The notes: generated from the sequence alone by a model not told the origin. A stretch of 64,000 nucleotides of DNA from Coffea arabica (GCF_036785885.1 NC_092320.1:19965557-20029556), one strand, 5' to 3'; counted from the first letter of the stretch, positions 24,532 to 37,764 are shown. Made by a program: numbers and translations.

Positions 24532-24622
24532 TTGGAGGAGAGATAGGTTAGATGGTATCAAGAGAGGAGAGTGTAAGTAAGGGTTTTTGTATTCAAATTC
24601 TCTCAGTTATAATAAAAAAAAG
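24532..24622 (+). mobile_element. Short SINE, second family
   Basis: Plus-strand reading: GGTTAGATGGTATCAAGAG, GTATTCAAATTCTCTCAG and an A tail. The duplications gtttaagttttat (24519-24531) and gtttaaattttat (24623-24635) differ at one base. Confidence 0.82.
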
Positions 24623-26169
24623 GTTTAAATTTTATCTTCCTTCGAAACTGTTAGCTGTAAAGTTGGCTATAAAGCTGGTTAAGTAGTTTGGTGGGCACAA
24701 GCTATCCTATCATATTACCCTCAAAATTAGATAAATGAAATTAAAGTTAAAACCATCACCAAATTATACTATTTGTCTAGCCATGGAAAATTGAATTGCT
24801 ATCCAACCTATCATATAAATCTAGCTAATAGTAGTGAAGCCTAACATCCACTATCTACCAATGAAAAAAAAAAAGAAAAATTGACCCTTTAGAGAATGGT
24901 CCTTGTTTGATCAATTTTTTGTTATATGCCATCAGAATCATGTCCTTCATGAATGGTTGGAAAACAAAACCGGTACCGTTGGAAAAACCACAAATTCTTA
25001 TCCCCATCCTAGCTTGTCTACCACCAATTTGATGTGTAGTGCAAAGCCCACAGAAGTTTTGTCCTACAAGAATTTGATTGGAATCTTTTCCAGTGACGAG
25101 GTCCATGTCAGCCATACCCTTATCCTTGCGAGGGCGACAGGGGTGGTGTTAATTTGGCAATAAAATTTCTTTGTCGGTTGACATCTACCTTCTATTCCAT
25201 GGAAATGCTTGAATAAACATCAAAGGGCACTTGATTGATGGTTAACAATGCTCAAAAGTTACTTTCTCTCTCTCTCTCTCCATTTGGGGTCAAGTTGATT
25301 TGTTTCTGGTGAAAATTCATTAAGGATTTGGAAGCTAATCTTCTTCCTTTGAAGCAGTGCATGTGTAAAATAGTATTGTCAGTTCACAGTGAGCTAATAA
25401 ATGTGAATTACTAGTGTAACATGAGGTAGATATACGATCAATAATACATGCATATGTAGTTTATGCTATTATTTGAAGGATTAATTTTTTATATTCTAAC
25501 ATTATATACATATACACTATTATATCTGGATGCATGACAAGTAATCTTAATACATATTAAAATTCAAGTTTTATACATATAAAAGTGCATTTAAATTCAG
25601 TAGTCTATATAATTGTCATTATGTATACAAGATTAATCGTTCTTATAATAGGAAGCATATTCTAGTACTAAAAATATGGACAAATGATATTGCCATGGTC
25701 TAGTATAATGATTTTAAGTACTAAAATTAATTATCCTTCCAATGTCCTAAAATTGTCTTTGGGAGAGTAATGTAAAACAATTTTATTGCAACACTGTGAT
25801 TATGAACATGTGATATATCACCATCCACAAATCTATCGACAGCAATTGCCCGGATTTGTTCCCCGAAATGCTCATCAGTTATTTCTAAAAAGCGAAAAGT
25901 TTAGATTCATCTGCTATTTCAAATGATTTTCATGCTGGAAGGTACTTTCAATTGCCTCTCAGGCTCTAGAATGGAATTTCAAAGGTAACATTTTTGCCCA
26001 TTTTCATTGAAAGCTTAGTGCTATTGAGCATTTAGTAGTTAGTACTGCTAGTAGTGAAGAATTGTCAAGGAAAGGGACACATCATTCCCATTCATGAAAA
26101 CGTGGTAGTTTCACCAACTTCCGGTACTCCTTACCGGCATCTCCAATAAATTGCATGCCTGGTTTTATT

Positions 26170-26308
26170 GTTTGCATTGCATTTTTTTTGAACTTTTTTG
26201 TAAAAAAATTATTATAACGATTTGATATATGTTAGCTAACAAAATGATTGAAAATTTTGTCCACGAAAAATGTAGCAATTTTTCTTTAAAAAGAAGCAAT
26301 CCAAACAC
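26170..26308. mobile_element. TTTGGATTGCATTTT-family MITE, copy 3
   Basis: The left end TTTGCATTGCATTTTTTTTG and the right end GCAATCCAAACA flank the same core, AACGATTTGATATATGTTA. Confidence 0.7.
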
Positions 26309-26379
26309 ACCCTTAATTCTTAGAGGACATTTGAAGTAATTGAAATTAAACTGAATCTCCTCATGTTTGCAGCATACTT

Positions 26380-26503
26380 TCTTTTCTTTTTTTTTTTTTA
26401 ACCTTCCCACCTTCCGCACGCCCTTTCCACATCTAACTGTTATGCACGGGATTCGAGCCCCAGACTCGGTGGCTACTCGACCGATCTCAGTAATTGTGTT
26501 TAT
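26380..26503 (-). mobile_element. SINE-like element
   Basis: The minus strand has GGCTCGAATCCCG as a B-box-like motif and an A-rich tail. The short duplication agcatactt lies at 26371-26379 and 26504-26512. Confidence 0.65.
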
Positions 26504-27150
26504 AGCATACTTGACTCCATCAAAACAATTAACTATGGTAATATGAAAATTACACTGACAAACACAAAGTTAAGTGGAAATTGTTACCAAAAATAAAATA
26601 AAATTCAGTAACTTTATTCAATCTTTTATTCATGTAAAATTTTAACCTGCTAATGGGGTGGCTGGTCCATTACTAGAGCATAAAATATGGACATACTCTG
26701 GGGGCAGGGAAAAAAAATGCTCAGTAGTTCATTATCAAGTCTGGTGAATAACGTGCACATATACCTTGTACGCAACGTCGAACTTTACTTATAAACATTT
26801 CTAGCAATTAAACATATATCATATATGTTTACACAACTGAGCGTATAAATAAATTCCACCAAACTAGTAACGACAGTTGAGACTCTTTTTTCTTTTTTCT
26901 GGGCTCTCTTTTCCTATGATAAACAGCGAAAGCTTTCAGTATAGATGCTGAAAACATCACTATATAAACGTGGCTCTACAGAATGAGAACATGAATGACC
27001 TTACGCAGTTCCAAGTTTTCAACATCTTGTGTATATTTATCAGGTTTAACTCAACTTTTACTAGCATTAGCATGTCAGTCACCCTAATACACATTATTAT
27101 TTTTTTTTCCTTTTGAGAAGCTAGTGTACACTTGTATATATATATATATA

Positions 27151-27483
27151 GGCTCTATTTGGGAGCCAAATTTTTTGTCATGTTTTTAATAGACAAGTTT
27201 TTTTTTTTTTTTTTGTAACTTTGTTTACAATAACCCTGTAAAAAAAGCTCAAAGTTTTTAAAATATATACCCGAAAATCCAGAAACACACAAAACTTTTT
27301 GTATCTTTCCCTTCTTTTTTTTCCTCTTCTCCCACCTCAACTCACCGCTACCGACACCACCGCTGGCGCCCAAAAGTTTTTCTCCAAATCCTTTAACTGT
27401 ACAAAAGTTTTCTTTAAATTTTACGTTAAGTTACAGTAAAATTTATTATAAACCCTCAAAAAATACACCATCCAAACGGACCC
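27151..27483. mobile_element. MITE in the SSL-B promoter
   Basis: The left end GGCTCTATTTGGGAGC and the inverted right end GGGTCCGTTTGGATGG are imperfect inverted repeats. The interior is AT-rich with runs of T and A, and its right half has CGCTACCGACACCACCGCTGG. It ends 210 bp upstream of the SSL-B start. Target duplications are unclear. Confidence 0.6.
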
Positions 27484-27607
27484 ATGTTAGAAAGCAAGAC
27501 TGTGGCAATAATATATAGTTCTAAAATCGGACAAAAATTCTATCGGTTTAACATACCATAAAAAGTCAATTGTCAATTTAGTTCCCAAACTAATTAAATA
27601 ACTCAAA

Positions 27608-27620
27608 ACTGAATATAAAG
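27608..27620 (+). promoter_or_regulatory. Probable SSL-B TATA box
   Basis: CTGAATATAAAGCC places a TATAAA-like motif about 80 bp upstream of the double ATG at 27694, a normal spacing for a plant gene with a short leader. Confidence 0.4.
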
Positions 27621-27693
27621 CCAAAGGAGTCGTTTGGCCATCACATCCCCTGACATACATAGTTTCCGTATCCTTCGCAAAAGCCATTTCGGA

Positions 27694-30600
27694 ATGATGA
27701 ACTCACGGAGTCTTCTTCTCTTTCGAAAATCCATCACCTATAAGCTGTTTCTTGCAGCCACAGCTGCAGCAGTCCTAATATCTACACTTGTCTCAGTCGA
27801 ACCACCAGAAAAATTGCCTACAAAAGATGATAATGAGCATCGTCAAAATCAGCAGCTGCACCCGGAACTTTTTCAGATTTTTGGTGCAGCCGGCCCCGAG
27901 AGCCTAGCATTTAAAAAAGATGGCACAGGAGCTGCTGCTGCTACTGGCCCTTATGCCGGAGTTTCCGACGGCCGCATAATCCAGTGGCGGGGAAACGAGA
28001 GCCGGTGGGTCAATTTTGCTATAACAACCCCAGACAGGTACTTAGACTATTGTGAATTTTCTTTCCACTCTTTGTCTTTGCATGTTTGTCAGTTTGTTTA
28101 ATTTTATATACTACTTGATACCATCAACTTAAAATTTTAAAGTTAAACCTGCAGAAAATCTGATATAATTTATGATATAATCTGATATAATTAGTTTGGA
28201 ATCTATTGCATTGCCACATGCAATTAACATAATATCAGTAATTTATGGCATTAGGAGCCAGAAAATAGTTTTCTTTGGGGAGGGGGGGTGAATATTGGGG
28301 TCAGGGGGTGTATGGTTGGTGGGGAGGAGCTGGAATGCATAGCAAATTTGGTCAGTTTTGGGCAACAAAATCCATCAGTTACCACAGTACTGTCATATAT
28401 ATGGTAGAATTTGAGGTACAGTTGATTGTGACGGTTAAAATTTTTTACGTTAAAGTTGAGACTTTGTACCTTAATATAAACAGGGAAAAAAAAGTGAATT
28501 TTTTCTTTTTAATTTATCTTGAAGTATATCTTGTATTCATTGCTTGTATCACTTTGAATTAATCCTACTTTCTTTAAGAATAAGTCCATACTGAAGTAAA
28601 TTTGGAGGAAAACCCTAACTAAGTTTGTTTGTATGTAGAATTTGGGTACATTGAATTAACATGACCATGCATGTGAATGCTTATAACTATAAACCCAAAT
28701 TTTATTTTCACAGCGTCCGTTGTTAAAATGACAAAACTATCCCTTCAGAATCGAAATTCTAGTGAAACTTGAGAAGGGTAAATTTGATATTCTATCAAAA
28801 GATTGCTCTGAGCATGAAATCTAGGTTGTGGCATTTTCACTAACCATAATTATATGGCCCTTATTATGTCATATTACTTAGAAGGGAAAAGGACCAAAAA
28901 AAAAAAAGATATGCCCATCATTAGTACTTTTTTTTTTCCGGAAATGATAGAAATTTTTATTTCTAATAAGAGAAACCATTACAATATATGAGCAAGGACT
29001 CAAACTTGAACTTTACAAAAGTGTACTAAGACACTGAGGATCAAGAAACTCCTCGTCAAAATGGATGTGCATTGCTTTCTTACTTAGTTTATTACTAAGT
29101 CTATTCATACTACCATTACCTGGCTGACTATCAAATTGACTAAATTTTGGGGTATGATGTGCATGAGATTAAATAAGTGGGGCGGCTTTCCGTTTTGATT
29201 GCATACTTCATTCTAATCATATTCCAAATCATAGTGAATTATTATCAAAATTTATTTATTTATATCATTAAAATATTTTTCAATCACATTTTTATCTCAT
29301 ATGCATTATAATAAAAAGTATTACAGTGTTTTTTTTTTCAAAAAAAATTATTCCAAATAATCTACTATCAAAACACACTCATTATTCTATCATGATTTGG
29401 GTCAAAATCACTCTATTCTTGCAACAATTTAAGATTCACAAATTGATGGTTATAGGTCACCTTTGTTGTGTATACCATGGTTTTCGTCAAAGCCACAAGT
29501 TTATTATTTTTTACAAATAAAAAACCCTTTTTCTAAATGTAAAACGTTTGTTGGAACTAGAGATTCAATTATTTGAAAAAATTTATCTATAAATAGAAGT
29601 AACTCATACTAGTGATTACTAGAAAAGAAAATACTTAGGCTGGTTTTGTAGGCCATGTACTTTATGTAATTACATTGTTTGCATTGCTATTTTTATACTC
29701 TATAAAGGTACAAATATTTAAAACACGTAGATCTACAAGACTAAATTTACCAAGTATTTCTTTATCTACTACATTCTAGCAAAACCAAGCTCATACATGC
29801 ATGTGCCCTCGCCCCAAACCCTACTTCCTGGTTTGTTGGAATTCTTTGACAAAAAAAACCCCCTACTCTCTGGTTTGATCGAATTGTTTGTGACGAAAAA
29901 TATCCCCTGCTCTCTTGTTCGATGGAATTGTTTGACAAGGAAGTTTTGATTGTGTTTTATTGTTTTCTTTCTTTCAATTTTCAACAGTAAATGAAAGGCT
30001 ACTATATTGACATATGCTTTATCCAATCTTTCTTGTGGATTATAGAAGAACAATTTCGATAAATCGTAAGGAAGAATTGATCAATGGGCTCTTAAATTGG
30101 GGTAGGCTTCCCTGACCTACCAAGACAAAAGGGCAATAATAAACGCAACAAGCTGAGAAGTAGGAACACAAACATCAATAATAGGGCACCATGACATATC
30201 ACTTCATATCACCTTTCCATTGTACGTTGTTAAGACAAGTTTTAACATGATATTCATTCTATTTTGTCTAATCATTGTTATTTAATTGGTAACAATATAG
30301 GCACTTAAACTTCTGTATTTATGAATTCCTCCATCACACGTGACGATGACTAAGACGAAATTACACTTGTTTAAGGTTTAAAAGAATTAGGTGATGCGAT
30401 ATTACATCTAATTTAGCTTGATTGTGAGTTACCGCAATTACTTGAATTCGACTCCCGAGTGATTTGATTGATTCGATTTGTTCATAGGACTTTCTAAATA
30501 TAGTTAAACCCGTCACAAAGGGTTTAGTCACAAGGCAGCTAAAGTTTGTCTCTTCCAGAGGATTCCCTACTTAAAGCTGTTCGAACTTCCATAAATAGCG

Positions 30601-32997
30601 AACCTTCAAGATGTCCCAAAACACCTAGAAAGTTAGACACGTAGTATTTGGTTTGCCAAAAAATATCAAGACGACTTTGGATCCTCTTTAACATCATTCG
30701 GCTTCTTGTGCGGACCATGTGGGAGATGCGCTGGCCCAACATTATCTTCATCTTCGAAAATAAATAAAGTAAAATGAATTCTTGTAAGATTCAGGATGTG
30801 AACCAGGGACATAAAACTCTTGCTACAGCCATTTCCTGACAAACTTTTGTCAATAATTCCGTAGACAGATTTTTGCCCGGCAAAGAATTTTTGTTTTTGC
30901 CCATAATTCTTGGATAATTTGATCTTTTCCTGAGACTGCTTGTTATTGTCTCTATCAGAACTGGTTGTGATGGTTCACACGATCACGTGGAGGCGGAATC
31001 CAGATGTGGGAGACCATTGGGCCTAAGTTTCAATGAGAAAAGCGGTGATCTGTACATTGCAGATGCTTACATGGGCCTACTTTTGGTGGGCTCCAGTGGT
31101 GGATTGGCAACATGTCTAGCAAAGGAAGCCCAAGGAATTCCTTTTAAGTTTACCAATGGTGTGGTTGTTGATCAAACAAGTGGCATAGTATATTTTACTG
31201 ATAGCAGCACAAAATTCCAAAGGAGGTAAATTTGTGCATCATTTTTTATTTTCTTCAAGGCCATTCTTGTGAGCTGCTGAATATATACTTATGGGCTAAA
31301 ATTTTTCAACTGAATATGCACGAAAGAGTTTGTGGTTTGGCCCATTTCTCAACCTAAACTGGAAATGGGCGACTTTGGGCCAAATGATAACATGAACCAC
31401 TCTGGATTACATTTTTATTTCACATATCTCACATCATTAAAAAACAACAGTAATTATTTCAAATAAACTCCTATCCAAACACACAATATCTGCAAAGTTT
31501 GGTTCTAATTTAGATTTTATGACACTCTCATATTTTCTTTAATTCTCTGTGAAAGTTGTTCATAATTTAGAAAACTAGGAGGGGGTGCTTAAATGGATAC
31601 TTATTGAAGGAAAATTTCAATTAATTTCCATCGAATTCAATTTCTTGATATTTCTTTTCAAGTTGTTCCAATATCTATAGAATATATCATTTTAAGATTT
31701 TTTTTTTTTAAAGGTATGTGGTCCAAAACCTGAAAAGATTGTAAATTCTGACTCAAAATGTACTTTGAACAACTGATGAGGCTTATCCAGGCAAAGGAAC
31801 TCATCAACAAATAATGGTATAATGGTCCCAACTACCACTGTCATCAAGAAATGCCCCTTCGTAATTATATATATTGCATCTTTTTTTTTTCCTAGTAGGG
31901 GCGTGGTGGGATTTAAGAAGTGGGAAAGGAGCACGAAGATTAGAGCTGAGGACTACTATTCATTGCATCTTGTATAGTCTTCAGTATTAGATTATCCCAT
32001 CTTCACATGTATTAGGCTCTATATTGTCCCTACTGACTGTTACAAATTACCCCCAAAAAAAAAACTGTGCTTTGACCCAATCCAATCCATAACCTTCTCC
32101 ATCTGATAAGAACAAGTCTACATCCCAGGGGAAATTATATATGTTGTGGAGTTGTGACTGGACTGAGTCATTGTGTCAACTGAAGTATCAACAATTTGAA
32201 GCCCTTAATCCAGATGGTACAAAACAATAGACTGGAAGTGTTGTTATTAACTTATTATCAACATCCTCTTAAATAGTAAAGAAATCAGCTGAAATATTTG
32301 TAGTCAAATTACTTACTCATTTCATTTCATTATTTCTTTTTCATTAGTGCAACTCTAAAGCTTTTAGATTATACATGTGTTGTTAGCAACAATGACACAA
32401 ATTATAATTCCTAAAATTTGCAGGGAATACATTTCTGTAATACTTAGAGGTGACAGCTCAGGAAGACTGATGAAATTTGATCCTGTAACTTATAAAGTCA
32501 CTGTTCTTCTAGATGGTCTTATGTTCCCAAATGGAGTGGCATTGAGCAAAAATGGTGATTTTCTTCTTGTTGCTGAGACTACAAACTGCAGAATACTGAA
32601 ATATTGGCTTGAAGCATCAAGGGCTGGAAAGGTTGAACCCTTCGCAGAACTTCCAGGATTCCCAGACAACATCAAAAGGAACCAAAAAGGTGAATTTTGG
32701 GTGGCAATTAATTCAAGAAGGGAGGGTGTTTTTAACTGGATTCTTTCAAATCCTTGGTTACGAAATTTTCTAGCCATACTCCCTTTTGATTTTACTAGAG
32801 CTCACTCATTATTAGCTGATTATAGAGGGCACGGATTGGCAGTTAAATTAAGTGAAAATGGTGATATAATACAGATATTAGAGGACAAAAGTGGGGAGAC
32901 ATGGAAATGCAGTAGTGAAATAGCTGAAGAAAATGGATATTTGTGGATAGGATCTGTAAAATTACCTTATGCTGTCAAATTAAGAGTCTCACAGTAA
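27694..32997 (+). CDS. Strictosidine synthase-like protein (SSL-B), three exons
   Basis: Exons are 27694-28037, 30959-31225 and 32424-32997, encoding 394 residues; both introns fall after the second base of an Arg codon, exactly as in SSL-A. Two ATGs are adjacent (27694 and 27697), so the start is ambiguous by one residue. A hydrophobic segment (about residues 16-34) after a basic stretch is a signal peptide or anchor. Exon 1 ends in the family block GPYAGVSDGRIIQWRGNE; an alanine-rich insert (GAAAATG) is peculiar to this copy. Cys118 and Cys131 precede CGRPLGLSF in exon 2, which also has DLYIADAYMGLL and VYFTDSSTKF. Exon 3 has GRLMKFD, FPNGVALSKNGDFLL and FPDNIKRNQKGEFWVAI. Ser368 occupies the catalytic Glu position of strictosidine synthase. 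It is closest to SSL-C, and the pair probably results from a late duplication. A TATA-like stretch lies about 80 bp upstream of the start. Confidence 0.94.
28038..30958 (+). other. SSL-B intron 1 (2.9 kb)
   Basis: The donor is AG/GTACTT and the acceptor is TATCAG/AA. It is AT-rich; a short MITE-like relic of the TTTGGATTG type is at about 29190-29385. Near 29810-29940 a GAATT(G/C)TTTG(A/T) motif recurs three times after TGGTTTG or TTGTTCG. No gene is seen inside. Confidence 0.8.
31883..31961 (-). mobile_element. Short SINE-like insertion in SSL-B intron 2
   Basis: A 79-bp stretch with a minus-strand A tail lies between the 10-bp duplications attgcatctt (31873-31882 and 31962-31971). Confidence 0.6.
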
Positions 32998-33581
32998 TAT
33001 GAACTTCTGAAATTGAAATTGACTTTGTCACTTCTACGAAAGTATTGGAGAGAATCGTAAGAGCATCAAAATGTCAAAACATTTAGTAACTAAGTAAGAT
33101 ATGTATGCAGATACATACATCTGCATTGTTGGTTTCTATCATAACTAAAAAAGAAATGTGTCACTGAGGAGTGGCTAAAACTTCCTAAAGCAATTAAACC
33201 TTTTTACTTTGCACGAGTAAAAAATGTTTTCTATACATTTAATTTGGTTGATTTTCTTGAGGGAAGATTCCAATCAAAGATACTATAAAATTTAAATGAT
33301 TCTTTACCATGTCGAAATTTGTCTCGTTTAGAATTTCTTGACAGGCAAAAATAACACTAATAGAAGCAAGTTATTCGCCTTGGTTAAGGTATTCTTTTTC
33401 ATTTTAGATTCCTGAAAAAGAGTTCAGTACTAGATCTGTTGTTGCATATTTCATGAAACGAGAAAGGCTTAAGAATTTGTCATATATGCACAAAACCAAT
33501 TAAAAAAAGCTTAGCGGAGATGTGATTTCTCATGTAGTTATTAGAAACAGTTGTAGGATAGTCACCACTAACCATCTCTGG

Positions 33582-33783
33582 CCGACATAAGTTGGTTCAA
33601 TTGGTAAAAATGAGTCATTTTCTTATAAAAGGTCATGTATTCGAATCTCATTATTGATATAAGAATTATATTGATAGGCGATGTAAGAATCTCTATAAGC
33701 GACCTATGATTTTGGATCATTGCCCTGACTCGTGATGACAATTCAAACTCACCCAAATTCATTATTTAAAAAAAAAACACCTG
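33582..33783 (+). mobile_element. tRNA-derived SINE
   Basis: The plus strand has an A-box-like GGTTCAATTGGTA, a B-box-like GTATTCGAATCTC and an A tail. The 10-bp duplication ccatctctgg flanks it (33572-33581 and 33784-33793). It lies about 580 bp downstream of SSL-B. Confidence 0.82.
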
Positions 33784-33961
33784 CCATCTCTGGATATTTG
33801 AGCTACCAAGTACCAACATGAAATCTGCAAGTTGGGAAAGTTTCGAATATCTCAGACGGTAGGCTGTCAATTGGGCCATTTCGGCTGATGAGCCCAAGCC
33901 TATGTTTAAAATACTATGGTCCAAATTTAGCCCTATTATGCATACTATTTTGCAAGAGTAA

Positions 33962-34211
33962 GGGTGCGTTTGGTAAAATTGAAATCTGAAATTTGAATTC
34001 ATTAAATTATTGAATTATTAAGTGTTAAATCTAATACATTTTAGTGATAAGTGAATAGTTTATCATTTATTTTTTAGAGCAAGTTTTATCCAAAAATTCA
34101 ATGCTATTTAATTAATTAAGATGTTTAATTTTATTATCAAACGCAAATAAACATATTAAGATTTGAATCCATTAATTTTAAGTGTTGAATTAAGTTATCA
34201 AATAGGACCTA
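33962..34211. mobile_element. Small AT-rich MITE with GGTGCGTTTGG end
   Basis: It begins GGGTGCGTTTGGTAAAATTG and ends in inverted form near AATAGGACCT; AATTCATTAAATT and its complement recur in both halves. Boundaries are approximate. Confidence 0.5.
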
Positions 34212-35008
34212 AGTATAATAAAAAAGGGCTGGGCTTATCAGGCTAAGCCCCAGATTGCTCAAGTCTAGCCCATTTTAATTTTGGGTATGCAATTTATGCC
34301 CACAGCTAGTCCAATTATGTAAAACTTCGGCCTCTATTTCTTGAGCCGAATGGTCCGAGCCTGGTCCAATGTAACCCAATCGACAATTCTACCTGAGGAA
34401 GGAAGGACCTTGAGGTTGATTGCGAAACTAAGACCTATCGTGAAATGGGGCAATATTGTACCCTTCAAATGCTGGGTTAGGTTTATGATTTGGGTTAGGT
34501 TATAAGTCCTTGGGACACCCTCAAGAGTTGCCGGCTTTTGAGGACTGTTCTGGGATTAGATTTATGATTTGACAAAAAAAAAAATGCTGGCTGTCATTAT
34601 TATGCAAAGAGAGTTTATTTAAGATTGTGTATTTACTTCTGAATTGTTTTGCTACAAAACTTCTAAAGATTTTTTGTATACAAGTAGGAATTAATTATGT
34701 ATTTTAACAGCTTTAGAACAATTGTGCCATTGGAGAGACATCAAAGAGGAACCTGTTGTTTTTAGGAGGTAATTTGGGAGGACATGAGAACTTTTCAACA
34801 AATAAGGGGGCAATGTCAAGGGAGAAGGGTAATTTTCAAGCCTAAACTCTGAATTTTCAATTTAAGGGGAGGGAAGAATTTAATAAAGCATTGAAATTTT
34901 GTAGAACTTTCAAGCCTATACTCTAAATTTTGCGAAAATAAAACACGTTGAGTGAGGTGAAAATAAAACACGTTGTGTCCTAGTGGATTCTTTTTGAAAT
35001 TCTTGTTA

Positions 35009-35340
35009 TTCCCTCCGTCCTACTTTGATAATCCTGATTCCTTTTTCACACAGTTTAATAAAAAGTAGTTAACTTTATTGGAACAATCAATTTAGGTAGC
35101 TATTTTTTTAAAATACCTTCACATTAATTAGAGTACAACCTTATGGGAACTTGAATTGATGGTAAAAAAAAGAATCAACTCTCATTAAATGGAGTAGGTT
35201 TATAATAACAATAATTTACATTGAATAAGGGTATTTTAGAACAATTAAAATACAACTATATTCTTTAATTGAGAAGTGGACTATAATTTGAGACAGACGA
35301 AAAAGAAAAATAGGACTATCAAAGTGGGATGGGCGGAGTA
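35009..35340. mobile_element. Stowaway-like (Tc1/mariner) MITE
   Basis: The left end TTCCCTCCGTCCTACTTTGA and the inverted right end TACTCCGCCCATCCCACTTTG have the classic Stowaway CTCCCTCCGTCCC terminus followed by a (A/T)CTTTGATA block. The interior is AT-rich without coding sequence. Confidence 0.75.
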
Positions 35341-36269
35341 TTTCACTGCTTAAATTCAGCGCTAATTGAGGCAAATCTTGATTGAGATCTTCATGAGAGT
35401 TTGTAGCATGTATATCTTGATTTTATGCCATCGTGGAGTTGTCCACTAGATATTTGCCTTTTCTGCAAATGAGTTGGGATGATGAAGGCTGTATTTATGG
35501 CCCTTCTTTGGCAATGTCAGTCACTGTCAGCCGGGCCAACAGCATTCAATTGATATAATTCAATGAATGATTAATGCTTGGTAGAGAAGAAGTTTGTCTC
35601 GTCATTAATTCTCGTGTTTCCATGTTGCGGTCATTTGATCTTGATCTTCCCATCTTGGTAATGGTCAAATATCAGCTGTTTTGTTCATATGCTTGCCACC
35701 TAATTCCCTTCCATTGTCTTAGCGGCCAACGAACTTGTCACTTGCATATGGACTTGCGCTTCTTCCTCTCTTCTAGAATCTCTCTCTCTTTTTTTTTTTT
35801 TTTTTTTTCCTTCTCCCTTTTGTTCCCCTTGTTGGATTACATTTTCTTTTTTGGCTTGGCATTTTGCTGGATAGATGCCCTTTGCAATTTGAGCTTCCTT
35901 CTTAAAAAAGAAACAGAAAAAACAAAAATTATCTGTTCTAGGATCAAAATGGATACCCTATGGTGTGTACACTATTCCTGTGTGGGGGGTTGAGGCGACA
36001 TGATGTTTATCCTGTATAAGCTGAAGCATCTGCCTCCTAGGTCCTTTAGGCCCTTTGACACAGGAGTGGTTTAATGCATGGAACTGTGATTTTATGTCTG
36101 TATTTATGAAGAACCTACCATTATTCAATTTTAGCTGCAGCCGACTGGAGACTTGGTTCCCTTTTCCTTATCCTTATAGCTCATTCATGATTCTTTATCA
36201 CGTTTGGATTGGATTAAAGTCAAAGCTTGGATTAGAACTTGATAGTTGAAACTCAGCAATCTAGAGACA

Positions 36270-36369
36270 AGATGCTCTGTCCAATATTTTGTGTCTATTT
36301 TCCTGTCCAGTGTAAAACGACGTAGTTTAATTTATTATATTTGTTGATGTGACACATAAAAATAGGTGT
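36270..36369 (+). repeat. Partial copy of the 41516 foldback MITE
   Basis: The stretch with CTCTGTCCAATATTTTGTGT, CCTGTCCA(G/A)TGT and AAAAATAGGTG matches the left arm of the foldback element at 41516, with scattered substitutions. The second arm is missing. Confidence 0.75.
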
Positions 36370-36510
36370 GTAAAAATACGTAGTAAGTTAATACATATTA
36401 CTACTAGCCACAAGTTTCTAACCTAATTTGTATTCGGAAGATATTAACAGCATAGCCTACACAAACAAGTGAAAGAGCCTATAATTAAGCCAAGCTCCAG
36501 GATCCAAGAG

Positions 36511-36975
36511 TAGGCCTGTCAACGGGTCGGGTCTAGACCCGAATTCGGACTGAATCCGTGAAATTATTGTGGGTATGGGTAGGCATTTAATTCCGTTTCC
36601 CGGATCCGGATCCGTTTTGTCAAACAAAAAAACGGGTCGGATACGGAATATAGTATTCCGACCCGTATTAAACCCGGATCCGGATATAAATGAATTAATA
36701 ATTTAAAAAATATATATTTATCAATATAATTTGATTAGGGTGATGTATTTTAATAAAATTAATTTGATTTCTTTTCTTATTTGGTTTTTTCTTTGCATTA
36801 GTTAGAAATTAGTTTACAAATATATTTTTTTCTCATTTTTATTAGAAATTATAAATTTTGGTAAATTTGTTCGGGTAGACCCGGATCCGGATCCGAGACC
36901 CGCCGAATCCGGATCTGGAACATAGAATAAAAGACCCGTCGGGTAAACGGGTCGGATCCGAATCCGGTATAGTAC
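36511..36975. mobile_element. Truncated hAT-type MITE, same family as 59019-59557
   Basis: It begins TAGGCCTGTCAACGGGTCGG and follows the reverse complement of the element at 59019-59557, including the AT-rich core and the GGATCCGG blocks. It breaks off at CCGGTATAGTA, about 60 bp before the expected other end. It lies inside the spacer of the long inverted repeat 36084-37383. Confidence 0.8.
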
Positions 36976-37383
36976 TTAGAATGTTGGTAGCCAATGTCTT
37001 TCTAATTACTTAGAATGTTTATTTATGCCTATTTCAGTTGGGATTAGTTTTGGAATAAAAATTGGTGATGTAACTCAGAATCTTGAAATTGTTAACATGG
37101 GGGGTGAAGTGTGTATTTCCTTAGTATGGGGGGCAAAGCGTTTCTCATCCCCAAGTTTAGGAGGGTAAATTGTAATTAACCCTAAACATTACATCATTTG
37201 GTGTTAGATTGCTGAGTTTCAACTATCAAGTTCTAATCCAAGCTTGACTTTAATCCAATCCAAACGTGATAAAGAATCATGAATGAGCTATAAGGATAAG
37301 GAAAAGGGAACCAAGTCTCCAGTCGGCTGCAGCTAAAATTGAATAATGGTAGGTTCTTCATAAATACAGACATAAAATCACAG

Positions 37384-37720
37384 TCGGGGACATGTATTAT
37401 GATAGGGTGTATGTAAAATTTAAAAAAAATATTTAAAAAATAGTACAAAAACGCGATGATAATATATAAAAATCAAAATATTTGCTATTAATGGAGTCAC
37501 TCACAGATTAAAGGGAGAAAATCTGTCTAAAGTATTAGACAATCTAGATTTTGAACACTCCTGCAAGATTGCCTCTAGCTGCTAAAAATATTGATCCCTC
37601 AGCAAAAGCCATCTATGCTGCTGATCTTTACCATGTGTTTTGAAGAAGGATGTAAAATATTGATGGATACTCCACATGTAATTCAACACCTTTTTTCTAC
37701 AAACAGCAATACACATACAT

Positions 37721-37764
<44 letters not shown>

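Larger units (their letters stand above)
23195..27150. other. Intergenic DNA between the CACTA element and SSL-B
   Basis: Holds the SINEs at 24532 and 26380 and a MITE at 26170. Open frames around 24855-25163 overlap on both strands and match no family that I recognise. Confidence 0.6.
36084..37383. repeat. Long near-perfect inverted repeat, 179-bp arms
   Basis: Arm 1 (36084-36262) and arm 2 (37206-37383) are reverse complements that differ by a single one-base indel (GTCAAAGCTT against GTCAAGCTT). Each contains CTGCAGCCGACTGGAGACTT. The 943-bp spacer holds the partial foldback MITE and the truncated hAT element. No clear target duplication was found. The shared open frame in both arms is a consequence of the duplication and is not evidence for a gene. 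Confidence 0.9.

Noticed and set aside
24855..25163. Overlapping open frames on both strands
   Set aside because: Neither has a recognisable motif, splice context or supporting composition.
35574..35993. 139-codon open frame as a gene
   Set aside because: Its middle is a translated CT/T run and it shows no family motif.
36055..36249. Open frame repeated on the other strand at 37233-37448 as a conserved small gene
   Set aside because: Both frames come from the two arms of one inverted repeat, so their identity reflects DNA duplication and not protein conservation.
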